Assembly (NCBI RefSeq): GCF_035222485.1
Contig: NC_085920.1
Location: forward strand, 2,170,001 to 2,234,000
Source: Podospora pseudoanserina
Lineage: Eukaryota > Ascomycota > Sordariomycetes > Sordariales > Podosporaceae
Length of the DNA: 64,000 bases
Direction of reading: 5' to 3'
The position numbers were made by a program, and so were the translations under genes. A model generated the notes under the pieces. That model was not told where the DNA came from. It did no database searches and saw only the letters and a program-made list of their open reading frames with translations. This document shows, in pieces, positions 1 through 12,095 of this stretch; the stretch's first letter is position 1; the number at the start of each line of letters is the position of its first letter.

Positions 1-907
1 GTCGAAACACTTGATGAGGATTACTTCTGTGGGCTGCTGGTGGTGTTTGTAGTACCACTTGTGACTGCTGGAAGGCTTGGGCTTCTTGACGGTCCAGGAC
101 TCGTTGCGTTTACCGGTCTTGAGGTAGATGATGGAGGCGGGGAGGAGGTCGGTGTCGGGGACTGAGGGGGCAGAACAGAGGGCTAGGGGGTCTCTCAGGA
201 TGGGGGAGAGGGGACGCCAGATCTGGGGGTGGTTGTTAGGTAGGTTGAGTGGGTGTTTTCCGAGAGGGAAAGGGGGGTGGGTTACATTGATGATCTGCCA
301 TCGCTTCTGGCTGACTGCCGTAAAGTCAGTTTCGTTGGGGAACTGCTCCCTCAGCCTGAGGACCGCCCCGTCGTAGGATTGGTCGACATGGGCTCTATGC
401 AAGGGGCCTCGGCAGGCGGCGTTGTTCTCTTTGATGCTGTGCCAGTGGGAGGGACCGCGCCGAACCTTGTGGTCGAAGGCTAGAACGTTGGAGGCGTTCG
501 TGCTTGAGTGGGGGTTTAGCAACATGGTCATTGGTGCGGGTAAGGATGCGTGACGGACAGGTCTCGGATGAGGCGCTCACACTCCCTGTAGTAGTCGTGT
601 GCTATCTGCTGTTCGTCGTGGAAGGCCAAAAAGGAGGTGGGTTTGGTGTGGTATTGGAAGCCGTGGGTGTCAAGGGTGAATGTCGATTCGTGACCGGTGA
701 TATCGGTGACTGTCACGGGAATGGCAATCATGGGGCGGGAGTTGTTGACTTGGGTACTGGAAAAGGGGGGTGTTGGTGAGTGAGACATGAGAGGGAGCGG
801 TGACAGAAGGGGGGCATGAGATACCTTCCCACGTATACCGGTGTTGGGGGGGTGCCATCCTCTGGATCATCGTAGTGGTTGATCGTTGTGCGGATGTGGT
901 GGCCCAT
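1..907 (-). CDS. CmcJ/AsaB-like hydroxylase-desaturase family protein, 3' end cut by window edge
   Basis: Four exons read on the minus strand: 907-825, 756-559, 502-286 and 222-1, all joining in phase. The start is the ATG at 907, giving MGHHIRTTINHYDDPEDG. The conserved family landmarks appear in order: INHYDDPEDG near the N-terminus, TLDTHGFQYH, the acidic NASNVLAFDHKVRR stretch, RGPLHRAHVDQSY, then RWQIIN joined across an intron to IWRPLSPILRDPLALC, and a C-terminal KWYYKHHQQPTEVILIKCFD at the edge. Roughly 20-30 residues should lie beyond the window. This fungal family includes proteins annotated as GA4 desaturase, CmcJ-like methyltransferase and AsaB hydroxylase, and some members act in secondary metabolism as 2-oxoglutarate/Fe(II)-type oxygenases. 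The substrate cannot be told from sequence, and no synthase gene lies within view. Intron 2 (503-558) uses a weak GTCCGT donor, but only this splice keeps family spacing. Confidence 0.85.
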
Positions 908-3900
908 GGTGGAATGTGATGATCCCTGTGTGAATCCCTCACCGGGGACCTGGATGACGGAGGCAGATCCGTCAGGGGTGAGGCTGCTGGTTGTGTGCAC
1001 GTCTTCTCGGACTTACTCTGCATATGCCGGATGTTCACTTCACTCCACGAACTGCTTCGGTGATCAAAGATAAAGAAGAAAGAGCAACTGGTCTGCTACG
1101 TTACCACTGTGGTTTAAACCGTCACACTTCAGCCAGTTTTTGACCAGTTACCCCGCTTTCTTACCAGATGCTCGATCTAGAGTTCGGTCTCCCATCTCGC
1201 CAGAACCTTTGACAGCCATTACCACACTGTTAGCAAACCTTTTTATTCATGTATTATCATATTCAACCCGAAACTCGAACTTATCCAGCGAAGAGGTTGA
1301 TTTAAGCGCTTTGAACCCTGGACGACGTTGCAGGCTTGTGGACCAATTCCTCGATGTTTGCCACTTTACCCCCTTGTTTAGCCTCCATTCTGACCTCTCG
1401 GCTATGAGGTTCTAAGTGCAGCAAAAGAAAACATGAAAAAAAGATAGACCGCTTCTAGAACCTCTCAACCACAATCTTCGACGCTCAGTGCTGTAAGACA
1501 AAAGGTCTCGCATCCGCGGAGCTGTCAAACATCAAACCTGTCAAGAAGTCGGCCTGCATAGCTTCCCTGCAGATCTTATATATATTTTCTAAGACATGCA
1601 GCGGCGAGGTCATAGGATATCACATCAAGGTGCAGCATGTTTAGCTTTTCAAACAATCAGACCACTCCAAGCAACGGCTGTGGTCTTGATGAGCAACTCC
1701 GTCGTAAGCCAGAATAATAGTGAACTCGGGATCGCAGGTGCATGACAAGCATGTACACTCTTCGGCCACCAAGCTGTATGTCCTCGGAACGAGTCTGAAG
1801 TCAAGGCTCACGAGAGGTCGGCTTCGAGCCAATCTCTAAGCCCGCTGACAAATAACGATAGTCATCGCGGATGACTGGTGTGGTGTTCTTTCACAAGGTG
1901 AAGGTTTCGTCCAGCAACGGGCAGCATACCAAAGGTAGAAATGCGGAATTCAGAAGTGGAATGAACCCCAGTGTAAGTAGGTAATGGAGCTTGGTGATGT
2001 GTCCCTGCAACTGCCGTGAACACCCTATTCATTCGTGGGGGTATACTGGTTACCTGTCCCTCTTACACGCCTTCACTCGATACCTTTTGGATGTGGTATT
2101 GCAGGTGGGCGGGCCGTGCCTGGGGGACATGACAAAACGAGACCGAGGTTCCCGACCCCCAATACCTACCTGACTGAGCTGGGAACCTGGTGGCTCTGGG
2201 AAGATACGTGCTCAGTTCACTTGTGGGATGTTTCTTCCAAGGCATCAACATGTCGCTGTCCTTGCCTTTGTAAGCACATGTGAGCAGTCATAAAAAGTTG
2301 AGCAGTGAGGTTCCATCAGAGGTCCGGACTGCACTGCTGGACACCTCAGAGCGGCCCAGTATTTGTTGCGTGCTGGTGGCTTGCATGGGGTCCCTGGTGC
2401 TGCTGATCCCCAACGAATAAGAAATGGCTGGCCACCGTCATGCAGCAGCGTGCCATTCCGAGGCTCGCAACGGAGCAGCTGTGGGAATTCCACCACGTAA
2501 GTGGAACTTCGCCGAAATCAACTAGCAATAGCGTAAATGAGCGGCCCGCGACGGGATGTGAGGAAAACCCAAGAAGCTGGCCGTGGATGTGGATGTGGCC
2601 AAGCACCAAGTTGGATGAAGCAACCGGGAATGATACCGGGGGGGCTTCTCTGGGTCATCCCCCCCACAAAAGATGCCTGAACTATTGGCGGGATTTAATC
2701 CGGTACTATGCGAGCGGGTCCCTGGCCCCGCTGTTGGTCCATTTCACTTGTCCAAGGAGAGCTTTGACAGGTGAGAACGAGGAGGGCAGATAGGTATTGG
2801 CTCTGTCGTTCGCCGGTCTCCCTCTGAGCCTGTCACGATGCAGGCAATAAATGGCCTAGAGATAAACGAGCGAATGGTCTCCCTTGGGACACGAACGCTG
2901 CCTGTCAGCCGAGCCACGACGAATCGCGAGCGGCCCGAGGAGGGGGGGGAGAAAAGGTGAGTATGTGTGCTGGTGGTGATGAGGTTATCGCGACGGCCGA
3001 TAAGCCATATAACGACATGGGTCTAGGATTGTAACAAGGACCTAGAGGGCATGCTCCGTCCTGCCCTGAACCCTTCGAGCATTGCGTCCCTGTGTCCCTT
3101 TGGTAGGTCGCTTCGGGGACTCGGAGCACTGCGCTGTCGATCGACCAAACTGTCAAACTAGGGTCCCAGACAGCTCAATGCTTTTTGTCGCTCTGCCACG
3201 TTCGATGTGCATTCTCATACCGAATACTTGCATGCTTCTTTTGGCAAATGTCTCTTCTCTGTCACTGATAACTCCCTTGAGCCCGCCGTGGCCCACGAAG
3301 CTAAAAGCAGCCGTCCCTTGGAACTGACACCACGAGTCTGGCGTCAACACTCCAGTTAGGTATACATCACCAAGCTTCGCACCCCAGTCAACTGCGGAAA
3401 ACAAGGGCCCAGGATCGGCCACACTTGAGCAAGGTGGCGCCGGGGAACTGAGGCACTGCGCGCGATTGCGGATTCGGTACCCAAAAGCCAAGCAGCCTCA
3501 CCACGTTCGGTCCTCTTCACAAGACTTCGCACCTCGGCAAGCGTATGAACTGTCCAACCACTGTCCTGGGCCTGTGGCTGGAACAGTCCATGAGCGTCGG
3601 CTCTGCTAATTACTGCATATTGGCGTCCCCCTACAACACGTTGCGACCTCTCCGACCACATTATTTGGGAAATTGACACAGCTGCGTCAATCTTGGCATG
3701 AAACCCAAGAGGGGAGGCAGAGAAACCGTGCCCAGTGACCCCCCGGGGTGTCTCAGAGACAGCTTACCAGGCAGAGTCACTGAAAGGGGGAGTCTCGGGC
3801 GGGGGTAGCAACCAGTTCAGACACCAAGACACGGACGAGCTCACCGCGCAGCCTACAACAGAGCGGGTCCCTGCCCGCTTCCCATTCGGTTACCCTCCGC

Positions 3901-4082
3901 ATTATTAGCCCTGGCTCTCAGTTCGGGTAAGCCCAAGACGGCCTCCTCTACCAGGAAAGCCCTCTTATCTTCGAACGTACCCTCCGTTACCTGGCTGACA
4001 CCCAAACTAACATCATTTCAGTGCCTATCGGTGCCTCTCTTGGATCTATCATCTACCCACACAGCAGACCAACACAGTGAGA
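908..4082. other. 3.2 kb intergenic region, nothing supported
   Basis: The region separates the minus-strand hydroxylase from the plus-strand bHLH gene, so both promoters should lie here. Open frames are short, often begin with non-ATG codons and show no recognisable domain or splice chain. I saw no tRNA, transposon or long repeat. Confidence 0.5.
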
Positions 4083-5548
4083 ATGGAGCAAACTTCGGGG
4101 TGGATTCAAAATAATACAAACCAGGTGGGCAACGTCCCGAGTCCTTTTTCCTCTATCACCTTTCCCTTCACTCTTGATCCGTCCATTTTGTTGTCCTATT
4201 CCCCGTGTACCAAGCTTGAGAGCAGATACGCCTGTCCCTATTCTGACATCAGTTTCAGCTCCCTGGGGAACATTCCGGGCAAGGGCTGCCATCAGAACTC
4301 CAACATCGTTCAGATACGGGCAGTCATGGATGGACATATGACGAGAACTCGAGCAACCATCTCGGCTACCATGACCCCAACCTTCACCACAGCATCACTA
4401 ATCCCACCGACCTCTCATCCTATCAGCAGCCCGTGGCAGATGCCAGAATTCCAAGCCCTACCTACTTGCACTTGGAAACTTCCTTCGACCAGAGCTCCTC
4501 GACTCTAGAAGGCCAGTGGGTTTCGAACAGCCCAATAAGCCCGTCAGTACCTTACGGCGACATTGCCTGCACCTTCAGCTCAACCAGCAGTATTCAAACT
4601 TCGCCGATGATTTTGAGCCCAGCCAACGATCATTGGACGTATCAGTCTTTCCCGATAAACCACACATATGGAGTCTCGTTGAGCCAACCCGATTCACCCA
4701 TAGTTTCGGCTCCCTTTGACGCACCACACTCTGCTCGGGAGATGCCGGCGTCATATTTTGCTGTGTGCATGATGTCCGATACCACATTACCTCTAGACCA
4801 AGGGTCGCATGACAGGTCGCTTTCTTCTTCCACGATCCCACCCGAATTCGAACCAGCACCGACACAGCACCAACAGCATAATGGCAGACCTGCGAGTTTG
4901 AACCTGCGGAAGACAACAAAAGCCTCGGGTAAAGGACAGCTACCCTCACCCTCAACGAAAACAAAGGTGACTCCCCGATCCAAAGACTCCAAGACAGTCT
5001 CTCCAGCCAGCTCAAGTTCAATACAACCGCACAAGCAAACGAAGTCAAACGGTCCCAGCTTGCGCACTGCGACCCGCCGGTTTAGACGCACCCCTGAAGA
5101 AGCTCCACCACGACCAGGAGAGTTGGCTGAAGATCAGCGTGCCAGGGAAAATCATAATCAGGTTGAGAAGGAGTACCGGATCAGGCTGCACAAAGGCTTC
5201 GAGGAGCTACTCGAAGCGCTGTGCGCTTTGCCGGAAGAGGAAAGAGTGATAGCCCGCCACAGCAAAACGGCCGGCGGAAGTGTGAATGGAGACTATGACG
5301 ACGACGACGAACATATGGCCATCATTGGGGCCCTGCTGGACGAAAGGACTGGTCTTGGATTGCCCGCAAACAGGAACACGGGGGGCAAAGGGAAGAAGAA
5401 ACAGAGGAGAATGAGCAAGGCAGAGGTGCTTCACTACACCTGCCGTGTGCTCAAGTCAATGGGGGATGGTAATCAGAAACTGAAAGAAGAGGTGGAACGC
5501 TTGAGGTCGGAACATGACATGAGGTTGAAGCGCACAGGGAGTAGCTGA
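4083..5548 (+). CDS. bHLH transcription factor, SREBP-type tyrosine in the basic region
   Basis: Two exons, 4083-4124 and 4253-5548, give 445 residues. The intron (GTGGGC donor, CTGAC branch, ATCAG acceptor) removes an in-frame TGA. Residues 1-290 are low-complexity, rich in Ser, Pro, Thr and Gln, as in activation regions. The DNA-binding domain starts near residue 310: the basic stretch RARENHNQVEKEYRIRL holds the His and Glu that contact E-box DNA and carries Tyr in the EKEYR position, where most bHLH proteins have Arg; Tyr there is the SREBP hallmark. Helix 1 runs to about 338 and helix 2 (MSKAEVLHYTCRVLKSM) begins near 392, followed by a short leucine-containing coil. There are no transmembrane segments, so it is not a membrane-tethered SREBP. 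It should be a nuclear regulator; its targets are unknown. Confidence 0.9.
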
Positions 5549-8500
5549 TGCTTGGGCTTGTTTGAATAGCTCATACTGATGGTTAGGTGGGACTTGGCAG
5601 GAATCATTTCGATACAACTCTTATTTTGGTGGGTTGAGGCTCAAGATACAAACAGAATGTATGGCATTTACGTAGCACAAATCATGCATGTTGTTGCCAC
5701 TGACAGTCACTGTCTCTATGTCCTGTGCTTATGCAATCATCTAGGTATGCAGACAAATGTCGAAAGGCCCTAACAGCAGCCCAGTACCTCGGAAACCCGT
5801 CCACTACGCCTCCAAATTGCTCTTCTGGAACACGTTAGCTCACTATTCCAAATTGAAGATAGACTGAAACATCAACCACCAACAAGACCCAAATTCCTGA
5901 ATATCGTTCTGCTCACAACCCACTCTTGCCGCTACTTCCGTCACGAGGAAAACAATAGCGTGAAAATATCTTTGTCTCGCTTTCAGCTCAGCTTATTCAG
6001 GAACACTCGGAGCCCTCGGGCGGCAATGACTCAACACTCAGTTTGTATCTCGAGTGGTATTGGTGGAATCGTACCCGGAGCCATCCCAGGCCAGGGGACA
6101 TGGGCTTGGGGGCAGCTAGCCACATCGCCAATTCACCCTGATATCCTGAACAACAAGCTAGAGCCCGATTCGTTCGTTCTGACACTCGGAGCCTGATGCC
6201 TTCTGTCCCTAATTCAGAATGCCAACAACACTTCCTGCGCAACACCAAATGCCGCCGAGTTGCAATCGCATCGATCAGTTGGATTCGATTTCATGCATTC
6301 TCGGTCTTCTCTTCAGCAGACCGATGCCGAGACCCCCTGGCTGAAAGCGATAGGCTGAGAAAGGGTACCGTACCTCTCCCTCTCCATGTCGACCTGAACG
6401 GCGTTATCCCCCCTGTCCCCTGTCGTTGTCTGGGTACAAGCGCACCCGTCACATCTGGCAGTCGGATCGGCCACGAGGCTAGCTGGCGGCACAGTTCTCT
6501 TTCTCCGCCTACAAATCCGGGCCGAGCGTTGGGAGAGCAAGGAAGAGAATTGATATCTCACATTTTGCCTTTACCGAGGAAAGCTCAATTCAAGCAGAGA
6601 CCAGGTTCCAACTCGTGCATTTCATGCCTGGGCAAGTTTTTGAAACGTTAATCCCACATACCCCCCCTTTCACCTTGCCCATTTCAGGACATATCGGCAT
6701 CCAACTACCGGCTTCGAAGCTTTACTTGCTTTTTATAAGCTCCCTTGTGCCCGTCACCCGCTGTGGGGTTCTTCAGAACGGCATGGGTGGGTGGGTGGTG
6801 GTGGTGATCCAGATCAGTTGGTGAAGAATGACAGGGGGTCTTGTATGGTCCTCCAGTCCCAAAGTTCACTGCCGAGTGCCGAAGAGCGATGTATGTTGGC
6901 TTATCAGACCTATTCATAGTGGTTGTTCCTTTTGCAGTTGCCTTCTCATCCTCATATCCGGGATTGAAGAGCTTCGGAATCCTATGCCCGTGGTCTGATG
7001 GACAGTTGATCTTGATGATTAATCATCACATCCTTGTAAAACCGGGACCTGATAAGAAGAAACAGAGCTAATGCCGAAAGAGAACAGAGCTTCATTCCCC
7101 TATCATAGACCCCCATGACGGGACATGAATTATGGGGAGTCCCGTTCGGGACGTGGGAGTTGTCGTTGTTGCTGGCTGAATGCAACCTTGTTGAATCTTT
7201 GCCGTAAATGACGAAAACGATAGCTTTCAACTTATCCCAAGAAAGAGTCATTTTGCAGTTCAGCAGACAGGATGCCTCTTTAACTGGGCTAATTAACTGC
7301 AGGTATCGGATCGGCATCAGCAGGTCTAGACCTGTCCATACACTTGACCAACTCATCTTGGGTATACCCCATAGATGAAGAATAGGTATCATCATCAACA
7401 ACAACAGGTCTCGCTATCAGCCCCCTGCCGAAATGGAACGCCCAAAGGTCACACAGCATATGCTCTCCACCCCCTCCCACCAGAAAACTCCCTCAAAAGA
7501 GCGGTGTCCAAAAACGAACCAGAGAAAGGGTACGCTACCCGTTTTGCCACATCCCACTTTCAGCATGCTCGTTTATCTCCTGCCATGTCATCAACCGTTT
7601 CACAGCATCATGCAACCTCTCGCTTTCGCTTCCATCCTGGATCCCTCAAAACCAAAAGCCACATCAATGCTGGCATGGGACCTACATTTACAAAATCCAT
7701 CCTTCCGCACCGGACTAACCATCTTCATCAAATTTACCCCCGGCAAACCTCCATGTATTTTACCCTCCGACCACTAAACCCACTGATCTCCCCCTAAAAT
7801 CAAACCAAGAAAAAAAGAAACAAAAAAAGAGCAAATAGTTCCAGACCTTCTTATTAGCCCGCCCCGCAAGCAGGACCTTTCCTTAGCGGTAAATTCTTTC
7901 TTTCCGCTTATTAGTTAGTGTGTATGACGAGGAAAATTCTCTTGGTGTACATATCTGCAGTGTCGAGCAGGGCACGGAGCAAAGTCCATCTCACCGTTGG
8001 ACCTAGCACCAGTTGTGGGGAGCTTAAGCCTTTCTTGTCTTTTCTCGCCCCTGGGGCGTCACGTAATCTTGAACAACCTGACGTTCCCGGAAATGAAATG
8101 GGAATATCTCTCTGCCTTGCTGGGGTCCCCCGGGGCGAGGTTATCGCCAATGTAGTAAACAGCAGAACTATCCATTCACTCCGCTCCCTGTCACTGCTGG
8201 TAGTCGTAAATTACCCCAGCCTAACTTTACTAAACGGGCATCCCGGCTCCTGCTACCTCTTAAGGTACCTTGAATACCGGCCACCTCCGGATGTTGAACG
8301 CAGGTAGGCAGCTTGCATACCAACCAGATCATGTCCTGCTCACACAACCCGGGACAAAAGATAACGATTCATGGAACCCCAAAAAGAGAAAATTGTCGAC
8401 ATAAAAGACCGGATACGTTGATTTGCTTTGATCTTACAGTGACCTTTCTTTGAGTGGGGGGGAAATGTGCTTCGTTGAGACAGACCAACACCCTGGTTAC

Positions 8501-8963
8501 CATGCCATGCCAGGCAGTTAAGATAGTACAGATACATCCAGGAGATCTAACAAAACCCCTGACCGAAATCGTAAGAAAAGGAAAGGCAAGAAAACAAACG
8601 CCAGATCTTCCCGTCCCAGCCCATCCTGACCATTATCGCCCTGCCACCATAGTGAATTCCGAGTGTAAAAAGGACAGAAGAAAAGGAAAGTCACGCGCCA
8701 GTAAAACTCTATCCGCCCGTTTCATGCTTGAGACTTTTGTCCTCCCGCCCAGCCCGTGTATATCCACTGTATAACGCTTTTGCTGGGAAGAACCAACATA
8801 AACTGAACAAAAAAGGATAGAAAAGGGTCCCAAGCTTAGCCAGTGTCAGCCGCAAGCTGGGACAATGTCGCAATGGGCCGTCCTCATGACCACCTCAATC
8901 AACATCCAAAACAGACACCTTGTTTCCAAAAAAGAAAGAACCGCAAACCCCACGTCTTCCTAG
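5549..8963. other. 3.4 kb intergenic region, nothing supported
   Basis: It lies between the 3' ends of the bHLH gene and the minus-strand orphan gene. No open frame has a credible start, splice chain and domain together. A GGTGGGTGGGTGGTGGTGGTG stretch near 6786-6806 is simple sequence. Confidence 0.45.
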
Positions 8964-9701
8964 TCAGTGGACCGTCCTAACGCAAGCCCCTGTCCTGCTC
9001 AAGCTCGGGTTCCGGGCGCAGACCCCTACCTTGTGCACCACAAAGTGTAGGTCCCACACCCCTGAGCTGCCATTCAAGACAACACTGATCCAACAGCACA
9101 ACCGTCCTTGGCGGGACAACGTAGCCGCCGCCTCCTCGCCAAAGCCGGTAAAGTCGGCCAGCAGGCAGCGAGAAAAGACCCAGTCGTCTTGGTCGTCAGT
9201 GTGGGGGACGGCGCTTGTCACGAGCTCAAAGTCGGCGGCAGCGTGGTGGTGGTGGTTGAGACCGACGACGTCGGCCGTGGAGGAGGGGAGGGCGATGGTG
9301 GAGAGGAATCCTTGGACCAGAGACCGTGGCAGGCCGATTCGCTCGACGAGGCCGGGGGCGTGGTGGGAGGCAGGGGTGTGGCTGGTGACGTTGAGATAGC
9401 AGTGCGGGACGTGGATAAGGGCTGTAGTCATAATCTGCGACTCTTGGAGTTGCCGACTGCGGTGGGGGCGACTCGTGGTGGGCATTGTGTTGGGTAGGGA
9501 CATGGTTTGGAGGCCTTGATAGCAGGTGTCGGTGGGCCATATGGCGACGATCAAGCTGTTGCCTTGGTTGCTGTCGGCGGGGACGTAGTGCCACTCGAGG
9601 GGTTGCATAGCGTGGTGCTGGCAGGAAAACTGGCTGGTGATGGGAGCCTCGTCGTCCAGAGGGGTTGTGATCTCGAGAGCGGGCATGATAGAACTGGCCA
9701 T
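8964..9701 (-). CDS. Orphan hypothetical protein, N-terminus probably incomplete
   Basis: An open frame of 245 codons runs from an ATG at 9701 to the stop at 8964. I do not recognise the family. The sequence has stretches such as WHYVPADSNQG and IVAIWPTDTCYQGLQTMSLP, a Thr/Ser/Pro-rich middle, a short HHHH run, and a Cys-containing C-terminus ending GACVRTVH. The same frame stays open upstream to about 9850 without any ATG and reads coherently there (LSCVDWYTSQSGQ), which suggests that an upstream exon supplies the real start and that the protein is about 50 residues longer or more. The Cys/Trp pattern and Thr-rich middle resemble fungal secreted or surface proteins, but no signal peptide can be shown without the missing exon. 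Confidence 0.5.
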   Translation of the reverse strand: MASSIMPALEITTPLDDEAPITSQFSCQHHAMQPLEWHYVPADSNQGNSLIVAIWPTDTCYQGLQTMSLPNTMPTTSRPHRSRQLQESQIMTTALIHVPHCYLNVTSHTPASHHAPGLVERIGLPRSLVQGFLSTIALPSSTADVVGLNHHHHAAADFELVTSAVPHTDDQDDWVFSRCLLADFTGFGEEAAATLSRQGRLCCWISVVLNGSSGVWDLHFVVHKVGVCARNPSLSRTGACVRTVH

Positions 9702-9850
9702 GTCCGAAGTGAAAGACGAGTAGGAGGGGATCTGATCAGACTTTATGGCGGAGACAACTGTCGTTGTTTGACCGGATTGTGATGTGTACCAGTCAACACA
9801 GGAGAGAGCGACAGATGCTGTCCACAGCCTAGCAGCCAGGTCGGCGAATG

Positions 9851-12095
9851 TTTAACACTCGAGTCTTGAAGTCAAAGGTGTGTGTGAAACAGAAGGAAGG
9901 AAAGACGGGACGGCGGTGCCTCTTATCAGGAACACTGTCTCCGAGACATGCACATGGGATGGGATGTCAGCAGCAGACAGCCGGCTCTCCAGGTGAACGT
10001 TGGTTGGTGCTGGCCAGGTGAGATTCCCACGTAGGTACCGAGATGTACGAGGGGACGCTGGGACAGAGGTACCCCAGGCTGGGGTTCTGTTGCAGACCCA
10101 GTCACCCAGACTACTCCAGATGTCACTGCAGGGCGATGTAAGTTGGGGGTCCAAGCGCTACCTGTGTGTGGTGCGTGCCTGGCTTGTGCAACCCACGTTG
10201 GCTGTGATCCCGTCTGTCTCTTGGATGCTTTGTGGAGGTAACTGAGATCATGAGACAGGGAGAGAGTGACAGAGTGAAAGGTGGCCCACTGGGCCTGGGG
10301 ATCGGCGGATAGGGTTGCGGGCAAAATTGAGTAAAAGACAAGCCACCTCAGTTGGCAAGACGAAAGACACGACATATTTATTGGCCGAGGGAATAGTGAG
10401 GGTGTCTGGATGAGTTGCCGGCGGCAGCCATAACCGTGCCGCGAGACCATTGCTCGACAGCCCGTCCTTGGCGTATTCACAAGATTCCTAAGGCGAGCTT
10501 GGCTGAAGGGGACTGCGCAAGAATGGACCAAACCGGACAGGCGCTGGACAGCGCTCATGGTCCCGACAGTTTGGACGAAGCCCCATAACCAACTGGCTAG
10601 CCTTGCCACCGGAAGACTCTTCTAACACTTGTGATTGGATTTTGGGCCAACAGTGAGGAGCTAAGGAGGTCTAGGGTGCTCAACAGGGAAGGTAGAGAAA
10701 CCCACCAGCATGCCATGGCGTCTGTGTGCGTTGCCCCAGACTCTCAGAGCAGAAGGCACAAAATGCGAGCTTGGGACCGATAATCTGACACAAGATGATG
10801 ACCCTCGAGTCTTGAATGGAGGCAACGCGCTTCTTTTTTCTGTATTCAGCTCGCTTCTGTCGATGCCCAGCTGCAATTGAGCCAACAGGAGGGCTGCGAT
10901 ACGGCCTGTCGGCCCGAGATGTCGATGGGTTCGGTTAGTCCCCGGCAGCGACGCACCTTGCCAGAGCTGACATGTTGGTAAAATGATGGTTCCGAAGAAT
11001 ATCGGGGTTTGCAGATCCCTTTCGTTCACTGGTGCCCCAACAGCCTGGGTCCGATCCCATCTTGTCGCAGCAATTGGCGCGATAGTCACAGTAGCTTCTT
11101 TCACTTGCTGCTTATGTCCATGCCGTATTTATGACCTGCCTGGAGATGAGACGGTGTTGTGTGTGTCTTGGTCGGCCTCAACCATTGGCCGCTCGAACAC
11201 TGGAAGCATGTCTGCCATCCCAAACCCGAAGATCTGGGAATTCAGCTCCGATTCAGAATAGTGTAATCTCAAACCTGAAACCACAGAGAGCCGACCCAAA
11301 TCCCCGATCCCGGGAATGCTACAGTGGAGCACAATTTAAGTCTGGGGATTGAAAGCCACACGTTTGTTACCTTGGTAATGAGTCCGGTTTCAAAAAGGTT
11401 GTCCATCGTGTTTGGTATGTAGGTAGGTACCTTGAGGTAGGTATGTATAGGAGATGCTTGGAAGGGGTTCCATACCGGGCGCTTCTCTGGTCCCATTAGC
11501 AGATATATGCTTGTAAATGACTTTGATCTTCAATCAAGGTAGGTAGGTACACTAACGATTTCCCAAGGTCGCAGTAACTAGGGCTGCTCGGATTAAGTCA
11601 ACCGGGTTGATCTTCAATTTCCCCGGATCACAAACAACCGCAGCTTGAGCCCAGTGATCGAGTTCAGCCATTGTGGAGTCGCTCGGCGATGTTGTAAATG
11701 ATTCCCGAAGCTAACGGCTGAATGCCAGGTGTGAGTGGTGGTCGGGGTGAAGGCGAAGGAGGGAAGCACACTTCGACACTGAACGAAGTTGATCTGCGAA
11801 GAATACCTAACTGCAGCAATCCGTTCCAAAGATTTGGGCATCGGACCTTTCTGCCCGGTCAGCCATCAGCTGCGGCACATCATGCAGCCAGCCAGCCCCC
11901 AGTCTCTCTCCACAGATACCAAGGATAAACAGCCGCTTCAATGTCTCGGCCATACTTGTGCTATCATTATCAATAGGAGAAGTTAGTGACCTGTGTACCC
12001 AGTGAGCTCAAAGCGACAAGTGATCGACGAGATGCCTCGGTTGCGTTCCCGAGAACCCCTGTTGATCGCCGCGGCTGAATGGGACAGTGCCTACC
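9851..12095. other. 2.2 kb region, probable missing exon plus TAGG simple repeats
   Basis: This lies upstream of the orphan gene and downstream of the NmrA-like gene. The minus strand carries a frame of about 227 codons (10609-9926), but it begins with GTG and has no recognisable domain; part of it may be 5' exon of the orphan gene. GGTAGGTACCTTGAGGTAGG-like runs occur at about 11418-11450 and 11537-11551. Confidence 0.4.

Noticed and set aside
1-907. Secondary-metabolite cluster around the CmcJ-like gene
   Set aside because: No synthase, transporter or cytochrome P450 lies in the following 18 kb; a cluster on the other side of the window edge cannot be judged.
9926-10609. 227-codon minus-strand frame as a separate gene
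   Set aside because: It begins with GTG, has no domain or membrane pattern, and its composition is like the flanking non-coding DNA; at most part of it is exon of the orphan gene downstream.
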